This document shows positions 11,728 to 23,242 of a stretch of 64,000 bases of DNA, piece by piece. This stretch comes from Terfezia claveryi (Eukaryota > Ascomycota > Pezizomycetes > Pezizales > Pezizaceae), in the NCBI GenBank assembly GCA_015179025.1, contig WHUX01000035.1, positions 348,396-412,395 on the forward strand. Direction: 5' to 3'. The position numbers and the translations under genes were made by a program. The notes beneath the pieces were generated by a model that worked only from the letters and a program-made list of their open reading frames with translations, had not been told where the DNA came from and ran no database searches. Position 1 is the first letter of the stretch. Every line of letters starts with the position of its first letter.

Positions 11728-14700
11728 TCATCGATTTATCTCTATCCTCTCGACTAACTCCCCACCTAGCCTTGCTATCTCGTTTAAAATCGCCGATTTG
11801 TTTATTGCCAACGTGCCTTTATCGTTCTGTGGTTCTTCCTGGGCTTCTCCATCGTCGCCATGATCACTTTTGTTATTACTCTTCCCATAATCAGTGGTGG
11901 GGATTGTTGAGCACGCGAGATTGACTTTCCACGGCCGTACGTTTGACGTATGAGGTGCCCAAAGAGCACCAACTGTTGGTGTAGAGGTTGAGCCGTGGAA
12001 GAATACCAGGGAGGAAGTGTAGATTCTCTGTAAGAATCACATCGTTAGTTCAACCAACTTCTCGGTGGTTTATCTCGGAAATGGGGATGGTTGGGATCAT
12101 ACTTGCAAATCCTGCAAAAACAAGTGTGCAGGATTAAACCCAATCTGCAACATCTGTAAATCTGGTAAATTCTTATACTTGCTCCCCTTCCCCTTACTTC
12201 CTCCTACACCAGCAAGATACATTGGGTCCAGGTGAATCACAAAATCATAATCCGCCAATGCATGGGCAAATAATGTTCCTACGTTCTCACTACCATTCTT
12301 CTTCGCATGCTCAATGGCCAAGCGAGCCAATGCTGTCATCCTCGCCGCAACAACCCGCGACGGGCCGTTCTCAGTCCAAGTTATTCCTTCATGATCGTAA
12401 TTCGTTGCAGCAAAGAGTACGGTGCGATTAAGGCCTGGGTCGAATTTTCTCAGCCCCTCAAATTTCTCCGTGATAGACTCAATATCGGTAGGTTTGAGTA
12501 CGCCTGTGTCAATTCCAGCTGCAAGGTTATCCGGGTCTACGGAATCCCCGTCGCTAGTATCAACGATGAGGGGGTCGACACGCCAGTCCCACGTTGCGAG
12601 AAATTTTAAAGTGCGGAGGAACCCGGTCATGATACTTGATGGAGCGGACCATGGGAATGGGGAAACGAATTGTAGGGTGACAATGAGCTCGATCAGTTCC
12701 TCTGAGAAGTGGCATGAGAGGAGGTGCGCTGCAAACCATTTTTTGACTAAGCGGATTGTTGGAGAAAGGAATGCGTGCCTGAGGCAAAGTTTTGAAATGC
12801 AGGTTGTGTGAATGGGGGATTTGACGAATGTACGGTCGTAGATTGTGAGGGCCTGGGAAGCGAGGTCCCGGGCTTGTGGGAGGAGGGTTTTGTCCTTTGT
12901 CTGGCGCTGAAGGAGGTAGGCCTCTCGCTCGTGGTGGATGCGGATACGGAAAGTGGGACCAGAGTGGTAGATTACGTCGAGGAAGGAAGCGTTGAAAATT
13001 TCTCGACCGGGTTCTTGGTTCTCGAGGCCTACGCGGGTGCTAATATCTCCATCCGTGGAGGTTTCCTTAAGAAGCTGGCCTATACGGAGAAGGAATGCAG
13101 TCTTGGTGCGTTGGATGGCAACGAGATCGTCAGGCCAGCGCCCGGAGGACTCAAATTGGAGCACAACATCTGCAGGCATATCCATTAAGATACCAGAGTT
13201 CAGACCCGGGAGAGGTGAGTGTATAGTGGAGAACCGGAGGGCAGATGAGATGGGGGTGATGTGGCGGATGATCAGAGGGAGGTCTTCGATAGAACGGAGG
13301 CCCTTGACTAGAGTATCGTATCCTGTCATGACAGGTTGGAAGAGTTTGGTTGTGGCTTGGGCGCCTGGGAGCTGATGCTTGGAGAGAAGCTGAGCGTATT
13401 CATCCCCAATGAAAGCTATGCCTTGGGAAATGTCCGGACTAAAGTGATGTTTGACAATGTAGCTGATGACCTGGTGTATCACTGGAGTTTTCGGGTCTTT
13501 GCTGTCTCCCCAAAAGATACTTTCCAAGATGCTTCCGTCCTTGAATCGACGGAGCTCGGCTTTCTCACCCCAGAACTTGCGGAAGGAATTGGCTTCCTTC
13601 TTATTCTCAGCCGAAGGCCCATGGTCTATGAGTCGATGGCATTTCTCGCCGCTCAAGAAGAAACCAGCAGTGACAGTTTTCTGAGCTGAGAGGCCGCCTC
13701 CTTTTCTCCTGGTGTCCCAAGGCTGGATCTCTGGCAACTTGAGGGTAATCATTTTCACCCTGTCAGCTAAGCCATGGAGGAATACGCTGTAGAGCCTCCG
13801 TGCGAAAGTCACGCGCAAATCGGTGTTGTCAGGGGTGCTCGCAGCTGCTGATACCTCTGCAGGCACTGGAATATTACATATCAGGTCATATCTCAAGTAC
13901 GGCTCGTCCACACGGTTAAGAAAAATTGCGTCAAACTGATCCTGAGCAGAGCTGTTAAGGGCCTTGAGCGTTAGATTTGCCTCATATCGTAACTAATCTT
14001 CTGGTTAGCTTCTAGAGATATTGGGGTTTACACATCGGATATCTACCATTCTATATGCCCAGGGGCTTATCTTGAAAAAAATGTTAAGCCCAATTTCGCC
14101 ATCCATCACAATGGGTGTATCACTCCCATGAACGCCCTCACTGACGCCATTGACGACTAATGGGCTTTTTATAAGATCCCGTGCTGCTAGAAATTGCAAA
14201 GTGCCCTTGAACAACTGATAATTACTATAACCTCCGGAAAGTACAGTACCGCCCATGGTACTCCCAGCCTTCATCAGGTATGCCATCAATGCAGACCACT
14301 CAAAGTTCCCAATTCCCCCGGACGCAACATCAGGAGTGAAACCGCGTTGACGCAGCCATACTCGACCAAGAATACAGGCGTCCCTGAATGCCGCAGAGTG
14401 GGATGCACTAGCATGCAAAAGCTTGAGGTGGTGCATGTAGGCTGTATCAGCTAGAACGGAGGAGTTATAGGTTGGGGTTGGAGGAAGGATGGTATTTGGG
14501 TTAGCCTCGAGCTCGGTGGCAGGGCGAACGCAGTTTTTGCTCAGGGCAAGTTTCTTGACGGGGAAAACATCAGGAGATATGCAGGGTATGACCCGGATCG
14601 TGCACTTCGATTTTGTGAAATCGTATTCACCTGCGTCTGCTGTTGGGCATTAGCTAGGATCATCTTGAAATATAAGGGCAATGTACCATCACTGGGTGCG

Positions 14701-15560
14701 ACCAGCAATACCGGGCGTAAAGCGTCCCCGTTGAGCAGGCCAAAGGAGATGTTACATCTGAAGTTATTGGCTTCGTGAATACCAGCAGCAAGACAAGCCA
14801 GGTAGAAAGCACGTTTGTGGAAGTAACGATAGTTGAGGTAGTCTTTCTCTTGAAACAAGCTCTATTGAACAATTAGCATCATGAAAATTTGAAGCAGTGG
14901 CTCGGATTTAGGAGATACCGAGGGCATTTGGACGACGAAGTCCACATTATTTCCTCCGATCTCCTTGGTCATAGTCTTCATGGGGAAACTCCCCACCACG
15001 TTAACATATTCTGGCTTCTCATATCCAAATTTGTATTTGATATTTTTCGTTGGTTTAGGTGTGGGGAATGGTATGACAATCTTATGCCTCTTGATCATGT
15101 CCTTTTCCGCATCTGCCAACTGTTACAATCCCCGTCAGCCCAGTCTTTGGAGTTCGGCGTCCACTGATGAACATTCCACTCACCATAGCAGGCTCCTTTG
15201 TGGATATACTGTCGATAATGCTCTTCAGCTTGTGCAGCGCCTTTTCCACCGGTCCCATTCGTTTCTTGTAGTCCACCTTCACCTCAGCCAAGAGCTCATC
15301 TGTCTCCATACGAAAGACATTGGACTTGTACTCGTACATCTGTGTGAGCTTAGCCGTATTGCTCAAGATTGAGATAGTCTGATTCGCCCCTCGCTTCTTT
15401 CCTCGCTGGTGATCATTCCTGTTGGCGTTGGAAGTTCCGTTGCTGGTGTTGACGTCTATTTCCTCACGGGGGGGGGCCTATCGTTGTGTGAGGACTCATC
15501 ACCGCGATTCCCAGACTCGTGCTCAGTTTTTTGCTTCTTTTGAGGACTTCCTGCTGCCAT
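11728..15560 (-). CDS. UTP22: UTP22/Nrap, SSU-processome component
   Basis: Six exons: 15184-15560, 14919-15119, 14687-14861, 14047-14639, 12103-13992, 11728-12027, all with GT-AG borders, giving about 1178 residues (the usual size). It is a nucleolar protein of the UTP-C module needed for 18S rRNA processing; the fold derives from class I tRNA nucleotidyltransferase repeats without activity. Recognisable Nrap blocks are FQEKDYLNYRYF, KCTIRVIPC, GIGNFEWSALMAYL, FWGEKAELRRFKDGSILES, and the end block around RPWKVNL. In exon 1 the frame after the ATG (MAAGSPQKKQKTEHES) does not run into the downstream frame. Either a C9 run (plus strand 15468-15476, nine G) is one base short, or an 89-nt intron beginning GTGAGG just after it is removed; both restore the frame. 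It is transcribed divergently from the cystathionine synthase gene. Confidence 0.93.
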
Positions 15561-15981
15561 TGCGTCAAATGATGGGTATTCGTGATCGCTGTGCCACAGC
15601 TCACGGGTGTAAACTTGCGAAACGCCAAGATTTCAGATTTCAACGGATAAAAAAGTACGCTAGGTAGGTAGTGAGCTAAGCCTCTGACTGGATTGATGTG
15701 TCTTGCCGTCATACTACAGCGCCTATGCTCCGAAAATGGAAGAAATTCAAAGATACGCCAGGTGGGGTACTCACATCAAAATAGTGAGGCGTACTTCGAC
15801 CCTACAAAGGTGTCCAGTCCCTGCAACTGTCTATATAGCCGAATTCACCTCTAATAGGCTAATTGGGGAAGAATATACGAAGCTGAGGACAAACAACACC
15901 CTAATCAACAGTTCAACAGTTACCTGTTATTTCAACCTACTAGCATTTCCAAGTATACGACCTACCCCACTGAGGGTTACG
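15561..15981. promoter_or_regulatory. Shared divergent promoter region
   Basis: A 421-bp gap lies between the start codons of UTP22 (minus, 15560) and the cystathionine gamma-synthase gene (plus, 15982). Both 5' regions must lie here. I do not see a clear TATA box or a known factor site. Confidence 0.5.
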
Positions 15982-18131
15982 ATGGAAAGCCTTGGGTCCC
16001 CTATCCCTGAGGACTCAACCCACGTACGCACTTCACCCATTATTCCTCTATAGTATTCAAACCCTAACTACTCGTGTCCCTAGCATAGGCGGTCAGCGTC
16101 TCCTTACCCACATGGAAAGCAAATGTCGGCTACGAAAAAGGGGAGGAATGGGTGGTTAGCAAGCTGATGACAGGGTATCCAAGGTATGCCCATGAAGCTC
16201 CCCTGATTTAAACCAACTAGTCTAAGAATAGTCTCAGGTTTTTTGTGCACCTTAGCATTCGAAAACTTGCCCAAAGCATCGTACAGCAGCATGGTCAACC
16301 GGGGGAGGATGCACTATTAGTTCCTACTCTAGCCGTAGCCAAACGGTGTGGCGCTTTCATCTCCCAAACTTCCGGATCTGCTACCGTGAGGGTTATTGAG
16401 TTTGTGCATCAGAAGTCGAAGGCACCATCAAAGGCCCCATCTACAGACATATGGTCTGACCTATGCGCGGTGCTCTATCCCAAGGATCTCCATGAACATG
16501 CAAAAGCCTACTGGCAGCATACAGGGGAAGGTGTCTCCAGCCGAAGGGCCGAGTTCTGTCAGCATCAGTTTGATGAGGGTATACTAGTCCCCAAGAAGTC
16601 GTTGGGAGAGCCTCAAAATGGTTCCGAAGGAATGGTGAAGGGTCCGCGCAGGTACCAGCGATGCTCGATAGACGTTACCCCCAAACGAGCCCCTCAGAAA
16701 CCTAGTTATATTAATGATGGGGATGAATATTCCATTTTCGTGGAAGAACGCTTCGGCCGGAATTTAGGTGCCGCTTTTGTACAATCTGCGAAACTCGCAA
16801 TTCGGAAGAGGATTTCTGGTTCACTGAAGGCAAATGTTTGCTTGGAAGATGCGTTGAAGTTCACTGATGATAGTGGAGTGCGTGTGAAGGGATTGAACCC
16901 AGATGATGTTTATCTATTCCCTTGTGGCATGGCTGCAATTTTCAATACCCATCGGATGCTATTATCTGCATTAGGTCCGAAGAAAAGCGTGGCATTTGGG
17001 TGAGTTCTCTGTCAGAATATCATTTTTCCAGAACCTTAGTGTTAACGTCTCACAGCTTTCCATACGTGGACACCCTGAAGTGCCTAGAGAAATGGGGCCC
17101 GGGCTGCCATTTCTATGGACATGGCTCTGAGGAGGAGCTAGATACTTTGGAAAAGTTGCTCGAGGATGGGGAAAAAATCCAAGGCTTATTCTGCGAATTT
17201 CCGTCAAACCCTCTACTTAAAACGCCCAACCTCGTACGCATTAGAGCGTTGGCCGATAAGTACGAGTTTGCGGTTGTGGTCGATGAAACAATTGGAAACT
17301 TTATGAATATAAATGTTTTGCCATATGCAGATGTCGTTGTGAGCAGTCTGACCAAAGTTTTCAGTGGTGCTAGTAATGTTATGGGTGGATGGTAAGATAT
17401 CTCCTAACCATCTTCTTGGTGTTGCTAACCCTCTCAAGTGCTATCCTTAACACACAAAGGCGATACTACCAACAATTGAAAGACTTTATGGCTCAAGATT
17501 TTGAGGATAATTACTGGGCGGAGGATTCCATCTTCCTGGAGCGAAATAGTCGTGACTTTGTCTCACGTATTGAGAGGATGGCTGTCAATGCAGAAGCTGT
17601 CTGCAATCTTCTCCAATCTCACCCTAAAGGTACCTATACTAAAGGCTCAGTATACTTCAACATGGGTAATAACATCTTGCAGTAAAAGCCATCTATTATC
17701 CAAAGTTCAGTCCGACGAAGGAAAACTATGATGCTTGTCGGTGTATTAACGGTGGGTATGGAGCATTATTCTCTGCAACGTTTCATACTGTTGAAGATGC
17801 CGCGCTTTTCTTCGATGCTCTCAACATCGCTAAGGGCCCTAGCTTGGGAACCAATTTCAGTCTCTGGTGGTGTTACCCTGACATAGGCTTGATCACATGA
17901 TGCTAATGTTGGATCATAGTTCACCATATACCTTGTTGGCTCATTATACTGAATTGGATTGGGTAAGGCAGCTTTTTGGTATAGAATCACGATGTGAGCC
18001 CAAACGCTAACGTGTTTCATTAGGCTGCATCATATGGGGTAGATACAGCCCTCATTCGGGTCAGTGTCGGCCTGGAGGAAAAAGAACACTTGGTGGAAGT
18101 CTTCCAATGTGCATTGGACGCAATGAAATAA
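15982..18131 (+). CDS. Cystathionine gamma-synthase
   Basis: Eight exons: 15982-16023, 16089-16183, 16238-16999, 17056-17391, 17439-17629, 17683-17866, 17920-17962, 18024-18131, all GT-AG, total 586 residues. The start is chosen because it gives the family N-terminus (SIPEDSTH-like, then SVSLPTW..NVGYE.GE.WV). It is a PLP enzyme of the Cys/Met metabolism family that joins an activated homoserine to cysteine to make cystathionine on the way to methionine. Visible features: GPRRYQ region, [12 protein letters not shown] (cofactor-phosphate region), [10 protein letters not shown] (Asp that contacts the pyridine ring), SSLTKVFSG with the Schiff-base Lys, and C-terminal SPYTLLAHY and IRVSVGLE. The long N-terminal part is typical of the fungal STR2/met-7 type. 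No lesion is seen. The last exons are very short (43 nt for exon 7). Confidence 0.92.
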
Positions 18132-18442
18132 TGTATTGGAGGCAGCGGCATATATGGAATTAGATTTCATTCTACAAAATATAGACGAGAGAATTTCCTT
18201 TATAAAGGATATATTTCGCATACAGATTGGTGTATTTCGCAAACTCAACTATTTTCTCTTAATTAATTGATTCTTCTATCAAGGTCACAGGACCTTATCA
18301 CTGACGCATAGGGCATACCCTAGTCGAACTCTTGGCGTGCAAACCCGGCAATTGTTTTCAAGGGCAAACGTACCTTCCAGCAACCCAGCAGCTCAACGCT
18401 ATCACCAAAAGTATCACCGCTCCAGAGCAACATATATCTGCG
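18132..18442. other. Short intergenic and RPS20 5' region
   Basis: A 311-bp gap between the cystathionine synthase stop and the RPS20 start; it must hold the 3' end of one gene and the promoter and 5' leader of the other. No specific site is identified. Confidence 0.5.
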
Positions 18443-18908
18443 ATGTCGTACAACAAGCAAGAAAAGGGAGAATTGGGCGAGGGCCCCAAGATCCACAAAA
18501 TCCGTATCACCCTCACCTCCAGGAAGGTCCAGGCCTTGGAGAAGGTCACCACCGACTTAATTGAGCGTGCCAGGTCCAAGAGTGAGTTTGGGGTTCAGCA
18601 GTTGGTTTGAGCGCGTACAGTGCTAATGTAGATTAGACCTCCGTGTTAAGGGACCGGTCCGCCTCCCAACCAAGGTACTCAAGATCACTACCCGTAAAAC
18701 CCCTTGCGGTGAGGGTTCTAAGACCTGGGATTGCTTCGAGATGAGGATTCACAAGCGTTTGATTGAGTATGTTCCTCTACTATCCCAAAATCTTTTTGGC
18801 CGTGGCTAATCACTTGTCTGTAGCCTCAACGCTCCTACCGAAATCGTCAAACAGATCATTATTAATATCGAAGCTGGTGTTGAGGTTGAGGTGACTATTG
18901 CCGCTTAA
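18443..18908 (+). CDS. RPS20: 40S ribosomal protein S20 (uS10)
   Basis: Three exons, 18443-18581, 18637-18766 and 18824-18908, coding 117 residues, the standard length. It is a component of the small-subunit head. The sequence [18 protein letters not shown], then [22 protein letters not shown] and [15 protein letters not shown], is the conserved uS10 core. The end [21 protein letters not shown] is the usual eukaryotic C-terminus. Introns are small and in conserved-looking places, and all are GT-AG. Confidence 0.97.
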
Positions 18909-19278
18909 ATGCCTACCCTGCATCACTACGCGCTAGCGGATATGGATTTCTCGGTCTCTTTATGTTTCGCTTCTCTCTCGAAATTCCGATAGCGCTATGC
19001 TTCCTTGTGCTGTCGGCTGGTTTGTGGTGGCTGTGTTGGGTTGGTTGTAATGACATGGGAAATGTAAAAATATGGTCGAGAATCTGGAATTTACAGCATA
19101 GATAATAGTGATGTTTCTCGTTACGTGATGTACTCGGTAGTGCCGCTTAGTCAGCTCTCAAAGACAAGCGCGTCTCCCCAATGTTGTTTGAGAACAGCGC
19201 TGTGCCCACCTGTTAAGAGACAGCAAGGTTCTATCCATATTTTTACCTAGTCCACCCACCTCCGACTTCCTGCCAGCA
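18909..19278. other. Intergenic between RPS20 and ELYS-like gene
   Basis: A 370-bp gap. Nothing beyond the expected RPS20 3' untranslated region and the promoter of the next gene is seen. Confidence 0.5.
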
Positions 19279-20462
19279 ATGTCATTACCCAAATCATACA
19301 CGAGCAGCGTCCACGGCAGCGAGATGCCTGACGACCATCTTGCAGATTACAAGACCGTCTTCCCAACCGAAGTCGCAAAATTCCCATACGACAAGCACAA
19401 GGTTGCTCGAGTCTCGAAGAACCGCGCCGCGTTGGGAGGCCAGCTGTTCTTCGACAAGCTATGTACGGAGAATTTGGATCGGGTGGAGAATAGTAAGATG
19501 CTCCATGGTTAGTCAGACGTGGAAGGGGGACGAGCTGATGTTAGGCCGGGGGAGCGTCTAGTACAGGATACATACCCACCAAAAGCAACGTCGTTCCTAC
19601 GCCATTTCTTCGAGAAAATCCTGCAGAGTAATATCGATAGACTGAGGCAGCATTCGTTTGTTTATTACCTGTTGAGGGATTTCGATGAGGAACGGCCGAG
19701 GAAGTATGCGGAGAAGGCTATGATGCCGGAACACTTTTGTAGGCTGATGGATGGGATGTGGTTTTTAGATCAGTTGTTGTTTGAGGTATGTCTCCTCACC
19801 TCCCCACACTACCCATCAACCCCACTTTTCAATGACTATGAAATGATTTACTCAGATTTTTGAGTGGGCAAATATAGCAAGCGCTGCCATGTATAACTCA
19901 CCCGGCGGTTCACTTTCCTTACCCGGATATGGTTCTCGCTGCGTTGCTCTCAGTACCTTCAACAAATATACCCTCTCCATCACCATATCTCGCACTTACA
20001 TTCGTTGAATGCACACAGCCTTGCCTCCTGTCAGACGCTTCCATCATGCTATACTTCCGTGCACTTCTCTCCGTATCTCCAGCTCAGGCTTTCCTATATA
20101 CCCGCGTAGCCCAAACGCACCTACGGAGCCAGCTGCTGAGGCTGCTAGTAGAGCATTGCTTGACAGTGGACAGGGGGAAAAATGCAATTGTGTTTTTAGA
20201 ACTACCGATGATGAGGGAGGAGGAGAGGGTAGTGGAGGAGGTGCTAAAGGGAGCGAGCGGGGTTATGGGTGGGTTGGCGAGGGATACGTTGTTGCAGAAG
20301 TGGGCGAGTAAAGGGAGGATGGCGGAGATATTGGATGTGGTCGGGGGTCAGGGAGTGGAGAGTGAGGCCAAGGCTGCGGGAGTTAATTGGGCCGATTTGA
20401 GGAGGGGAGTAGAAATGGGATTGGGCGGGAGGAGGGCATTGGCGGAGGTTACAGGTAATTGA
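19279..20462 (+). CDS. ELYS-like nuclear pore protein
   Basis: Three exons, 19279-19492, 19562-19785 and 19878-20462, about 340 residues. The first intron's donor (GTAAGA at 19493) is my choice because it gives FDKL..YPPK spacing like other fungal family members. Recognisable parts of the ELYS-like domain are FPYD...V..NR..LGGQLFFDKL, YPPKATSFLRHFF, FVYYLLRDF, MMPEHFCRLMDGMWFLDQLLFE, ALPCITHPAVHFPYPDMVLAALL and ALTFVECTQP..LSD...LYFRAL. In fission yeast the homologue (Ely5) joins the outer-ring Nup107-160 complex at the nuclear side of the pore. The second acceptor (ATATAG at 19877) is required because the frame immediately upstream is closed by a stop. The tail is Gly/Arg-rich. Confidence 0.8.
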
Positions 20463-20784
20463 GAGGTAATAAGAGGAGTTTGTACTTAATTATGAGAGTG
20501 GATTATATAACTGAAAGTGCCTGACACGCAAATCATTTTTGTACGTAATTCCCATCCGTGATTTATTGTTTATTGCTCCGCAGACGGGGACAATGACAAG
20601 TATGGCCTGCACCATGGAAATTCCCTGGTGGATTTAGAGAGCGGAGTGATGATCATGTCAGATTCTGGCTGAGCATCGCCGCTCTAACTGTTGGGCTTCC
20701 CTCGATTTCATAAGCAGAATGCAGCAAGTGCCCAACGTCATAGAAAATCCACCCAACCACTCATCTCACCTCATAAACCGCACA
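20463..20784. other. Intergenic, upstream of the DHH-family gene
   Basis: A 322-bp gap. An in-frame ATG at 20719 could extend the next protein by 22 residues; otherwise nothing is seen. Confidence 0.4.
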
Positions 20785-22704
20785 ATGCGCCTCCTGCTCG
20801 CGAAGCTCTTTACAGCTACAGCGCTCCGTAAGCCAGTGCTATCTTGTCCACCAACAGTTCGGACAGGTATAGCTTTTGGCCAGCCCCGGACCCGGCATAC
20901 GACTCGGGTTACAGGGGGGTTACATGAGGGCTCGAGACGATTTTACTCGGACGACGCAAGTACAGAAGATCCTTCATGGGTGCGTCGAGTCACAGAGGTT
21001 CCTGTGCCGGCGCTGAAGCCCGAGGTCACTGAGGGCCCCTCATCGATGCTGGAGCCCCAAGTTGGGAATGAGGAAAAAAATGCACCTGCAGTGAAGAATT
21101 CGAAGCCACCAAAGGCACAAAAGGCACAAAAGGCACAAAAGGCACAAAAGGCACAAAAGGCACAAAAGGCACAAAAGGCACAAAAGGCACAAATGGCACA
21201 AAAGGCACAACAGGCACAAAAGGCACAAAAGGCACAACAGGCACAACAGGCACAACAGGCCAAAAAGAACTATGCTTCTACCCCGCCCACTGGAACGGTG
21301 TTAGATTCTACTGGGGGTATGCATCTACCGTTTCTCATTTTGCACAATGGATGGAGTAGCTAACCTTGCTCAGGCATCACCAGTCCCGGGATGCTCGCGG
21401 CTGCAAAGGACTTCATTGAAGCCGTAGCGAAATCCCCACATGGAGTCCTGCTGGTGCCGGACCACGATGCCGATGGGCTTTCCGCAGGGACAATAATCTC
21501 CCTGACTCTCCAGCTCCTCGGGAAGCCAATTGACATGATCCACGTACGTTTTATGCAGAAACGCGAGGCGATCCCCGTCCAAGAAGAGAAAGCGGACATC
21601 GAGTCGTTTTGCCAGCAGCACGAGATTGGCCATATGATTATTCTAGACCAGGGCACTCGCGAAGCTACTGAGGCCCTGATAACTTTTGCACCCGAGCGGG
21701 AAAAACTCATCATCCATAAGTACCATTCCTCTAGTGATACTCCCAACACCATAATCTTCTCTTCGTGTGACCAACCGTCAACCTCCCTCCTCGCCTATAC
21801 TCTTTGCTGTCCTCTCCACCCGACCGCGCCGGATGCAACTGCCTTCCTCGCAGTAGTCGGCGCTTTCTCCTTATCCAACACCACCAGCAATATGCTCAGC
21901 ATCCCGCCAGTATCGTTATACCTCAACACCGACCTGGCACTGAAGAAATACACCAAAAAGTGGATCACGCTGCTTATCATCCTCCTGAACGCCCCTCGCC
22001 GTAGCCCACTCATCGAATACAGCGAGGCAGTCCGCGGAGCATGGGACCTTCTCCAATTCGACCCTCATGCTAACCCCACCGAGTGGCCGACCCCGAAGCA
22101 AATCATGTCTGGAACTTGGGGGTCTCAGCAGCTAAGAGATACAGTCACCCGCTTGGCGGCGCTGCAAGAAGGCTCTCGCGCACAAATTGATAGAGTGAAA
22201 CGCGTCCCACCGAAATTCAGCAGCGACGGGAAGATTGCGCTTATTGAGATTGAGAGCCCATGGCACATTCATACGATGCTGCTGACGAGGTGGGTGGGTT
22301 TGCTTGGAGCGGAAAATATGAAGAACATCGCATTGCCGAGGCTATTGGCTGTCATAGTAGCGAATAGAGGGTATGCCAGAGACAAGGTTTATTTCTCGGT
22401 GAGGAGGACTGGGTATGCGGTGAAGGAGGGTATAAAGTTGATTGCGCTGCTCAAAGAGTATGCGGATGGCTTGCCGAGTGATACGAGGCTGCGGATGGGA
22501 AATGATTTTGTGAAGGGCCATAAGGGGGCGATGGAGGGGAGTTTTGAGATGGGGATCTGGGCAGAGTATCGGAGGGAGATGAAGATCAAGGATGTTAAAG
22601 TTCGGGATAATGGAAGATATGTGGAGACGAAGACTACACTAGAGCTAGGGAGTGGTGCTGGAGCAGCAGCGGCAGAGGCCAGGGCGACGGGGATTATGGA
22701 GTAA
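20785..22704 (+). CDS. Predicted mitochondrial DHH-family protein with AQK repeat
   Basis: Two exons, 20785-21316 and 21374-22704, about 620 residues. The start at 20785 gives an Arg-rich, acid-free leader (MRLLLAKLFTATALRK...) ending near RRFYSDD, typical of a mitochondrial presequence; an ATG at 20719 is possible but adds acidic residues. A 16-unit AQK/AQQ repeat forms the linker. The second exon matches fungal DHH phosphoesterases: motif I is VPDHDADG, motif II is ILDQGTR. At the position of the family-defining DHH triad the sequence reads IIHKYHSS, and the later Gly-Asp motif reads VVGAFS. So two metal-binding motifs appear lost while the fold-defining blocks (STSLLAYTLCCPLHP, R.GYA..KV.FSVRR) remain. 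It may be a non-catalytic relative. The family role (RecJ-like exonuclease or oligonucleotide phosphodiesterase) is not known for this branch. Confidence 0.75.
21115..21258 (+). repeat. In-frame 9-bp minisatellite coding Ala-Gln-Lys
   Basis: Sixteen exact-length units of GCACAAAAG or one-base variants (AAATG, AACAG) code AQK, AQM or AQQ. The first eight units are identical, so the array is recent or kept uniform by slippage; later units drift to AQQ. It separates the presequence region from the DHH-like domain and is predicted to be helical or disordered. On the opposite strand it produces a meaningless Cys-Ala-Phe repeat. Confidence 0.95.
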
Positions 22705-23242
22705 GAAGCTGTTTCTCCGTATTGCTGAACCACTACCCCCAAAAGAAAAAAAAAACTGACGAGCCTGGACCGCACCGTTTTTCCCGCTCATCTCGCGTTA
22801 GTATGTAAACAGAGTGTTCATGCCTGTATATGTAGATATGTACAGTACAGATATCACATATGTATCACCCAGCCACTTGTGTATGCGGCAGACAGTTAGT
22901 TACCCTGAAAGATAGCCCAACCTGGACACGTTGCTTTTTCCATCTGATTAGTCTGGTTGGCCATCTGATTGCTGGCTGTATGAGCCTCATCCATGCGCTG
23001 TACGGAGTGTATAGACGCCATAGACGCCATAGACTCAGAATACACGCCGTACACGCTGTGCAGGTCAGAAATTTCGCCGGGATGGGGTTGGCTGGCTCGC
23101 TCGCTGCATGAAGGTTTCTTAGCTATTCTTTTTCGCACAGCCCGGGCAAAATGGCATACAAAGTACCCTCCCCTCCTGCACCACTCGCATCTGCCAAAGC
23201 ATCTCCCCCTTCACACACATCCCCAGAGGCGACAGTACAGGT
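22705..23242. other. Intergenic, ADE5,7 promoter side
   Basis: A 538-bp gap. A short tandem GACGCCATA repeat (about 23013-23031) is the only structure noted. The ADE5,7 promoter must lie at its right end. Confidence 0.4.

Noticed and set aside
20943..21263. A Cys-rich minus-strand frame (repeating CAF/CAC) that looks like a metallothionein
   Set aside because: It is only the antisense of the AQK minisatellite in the DHH-family gene, whose plus-strand frame has real family motifs.
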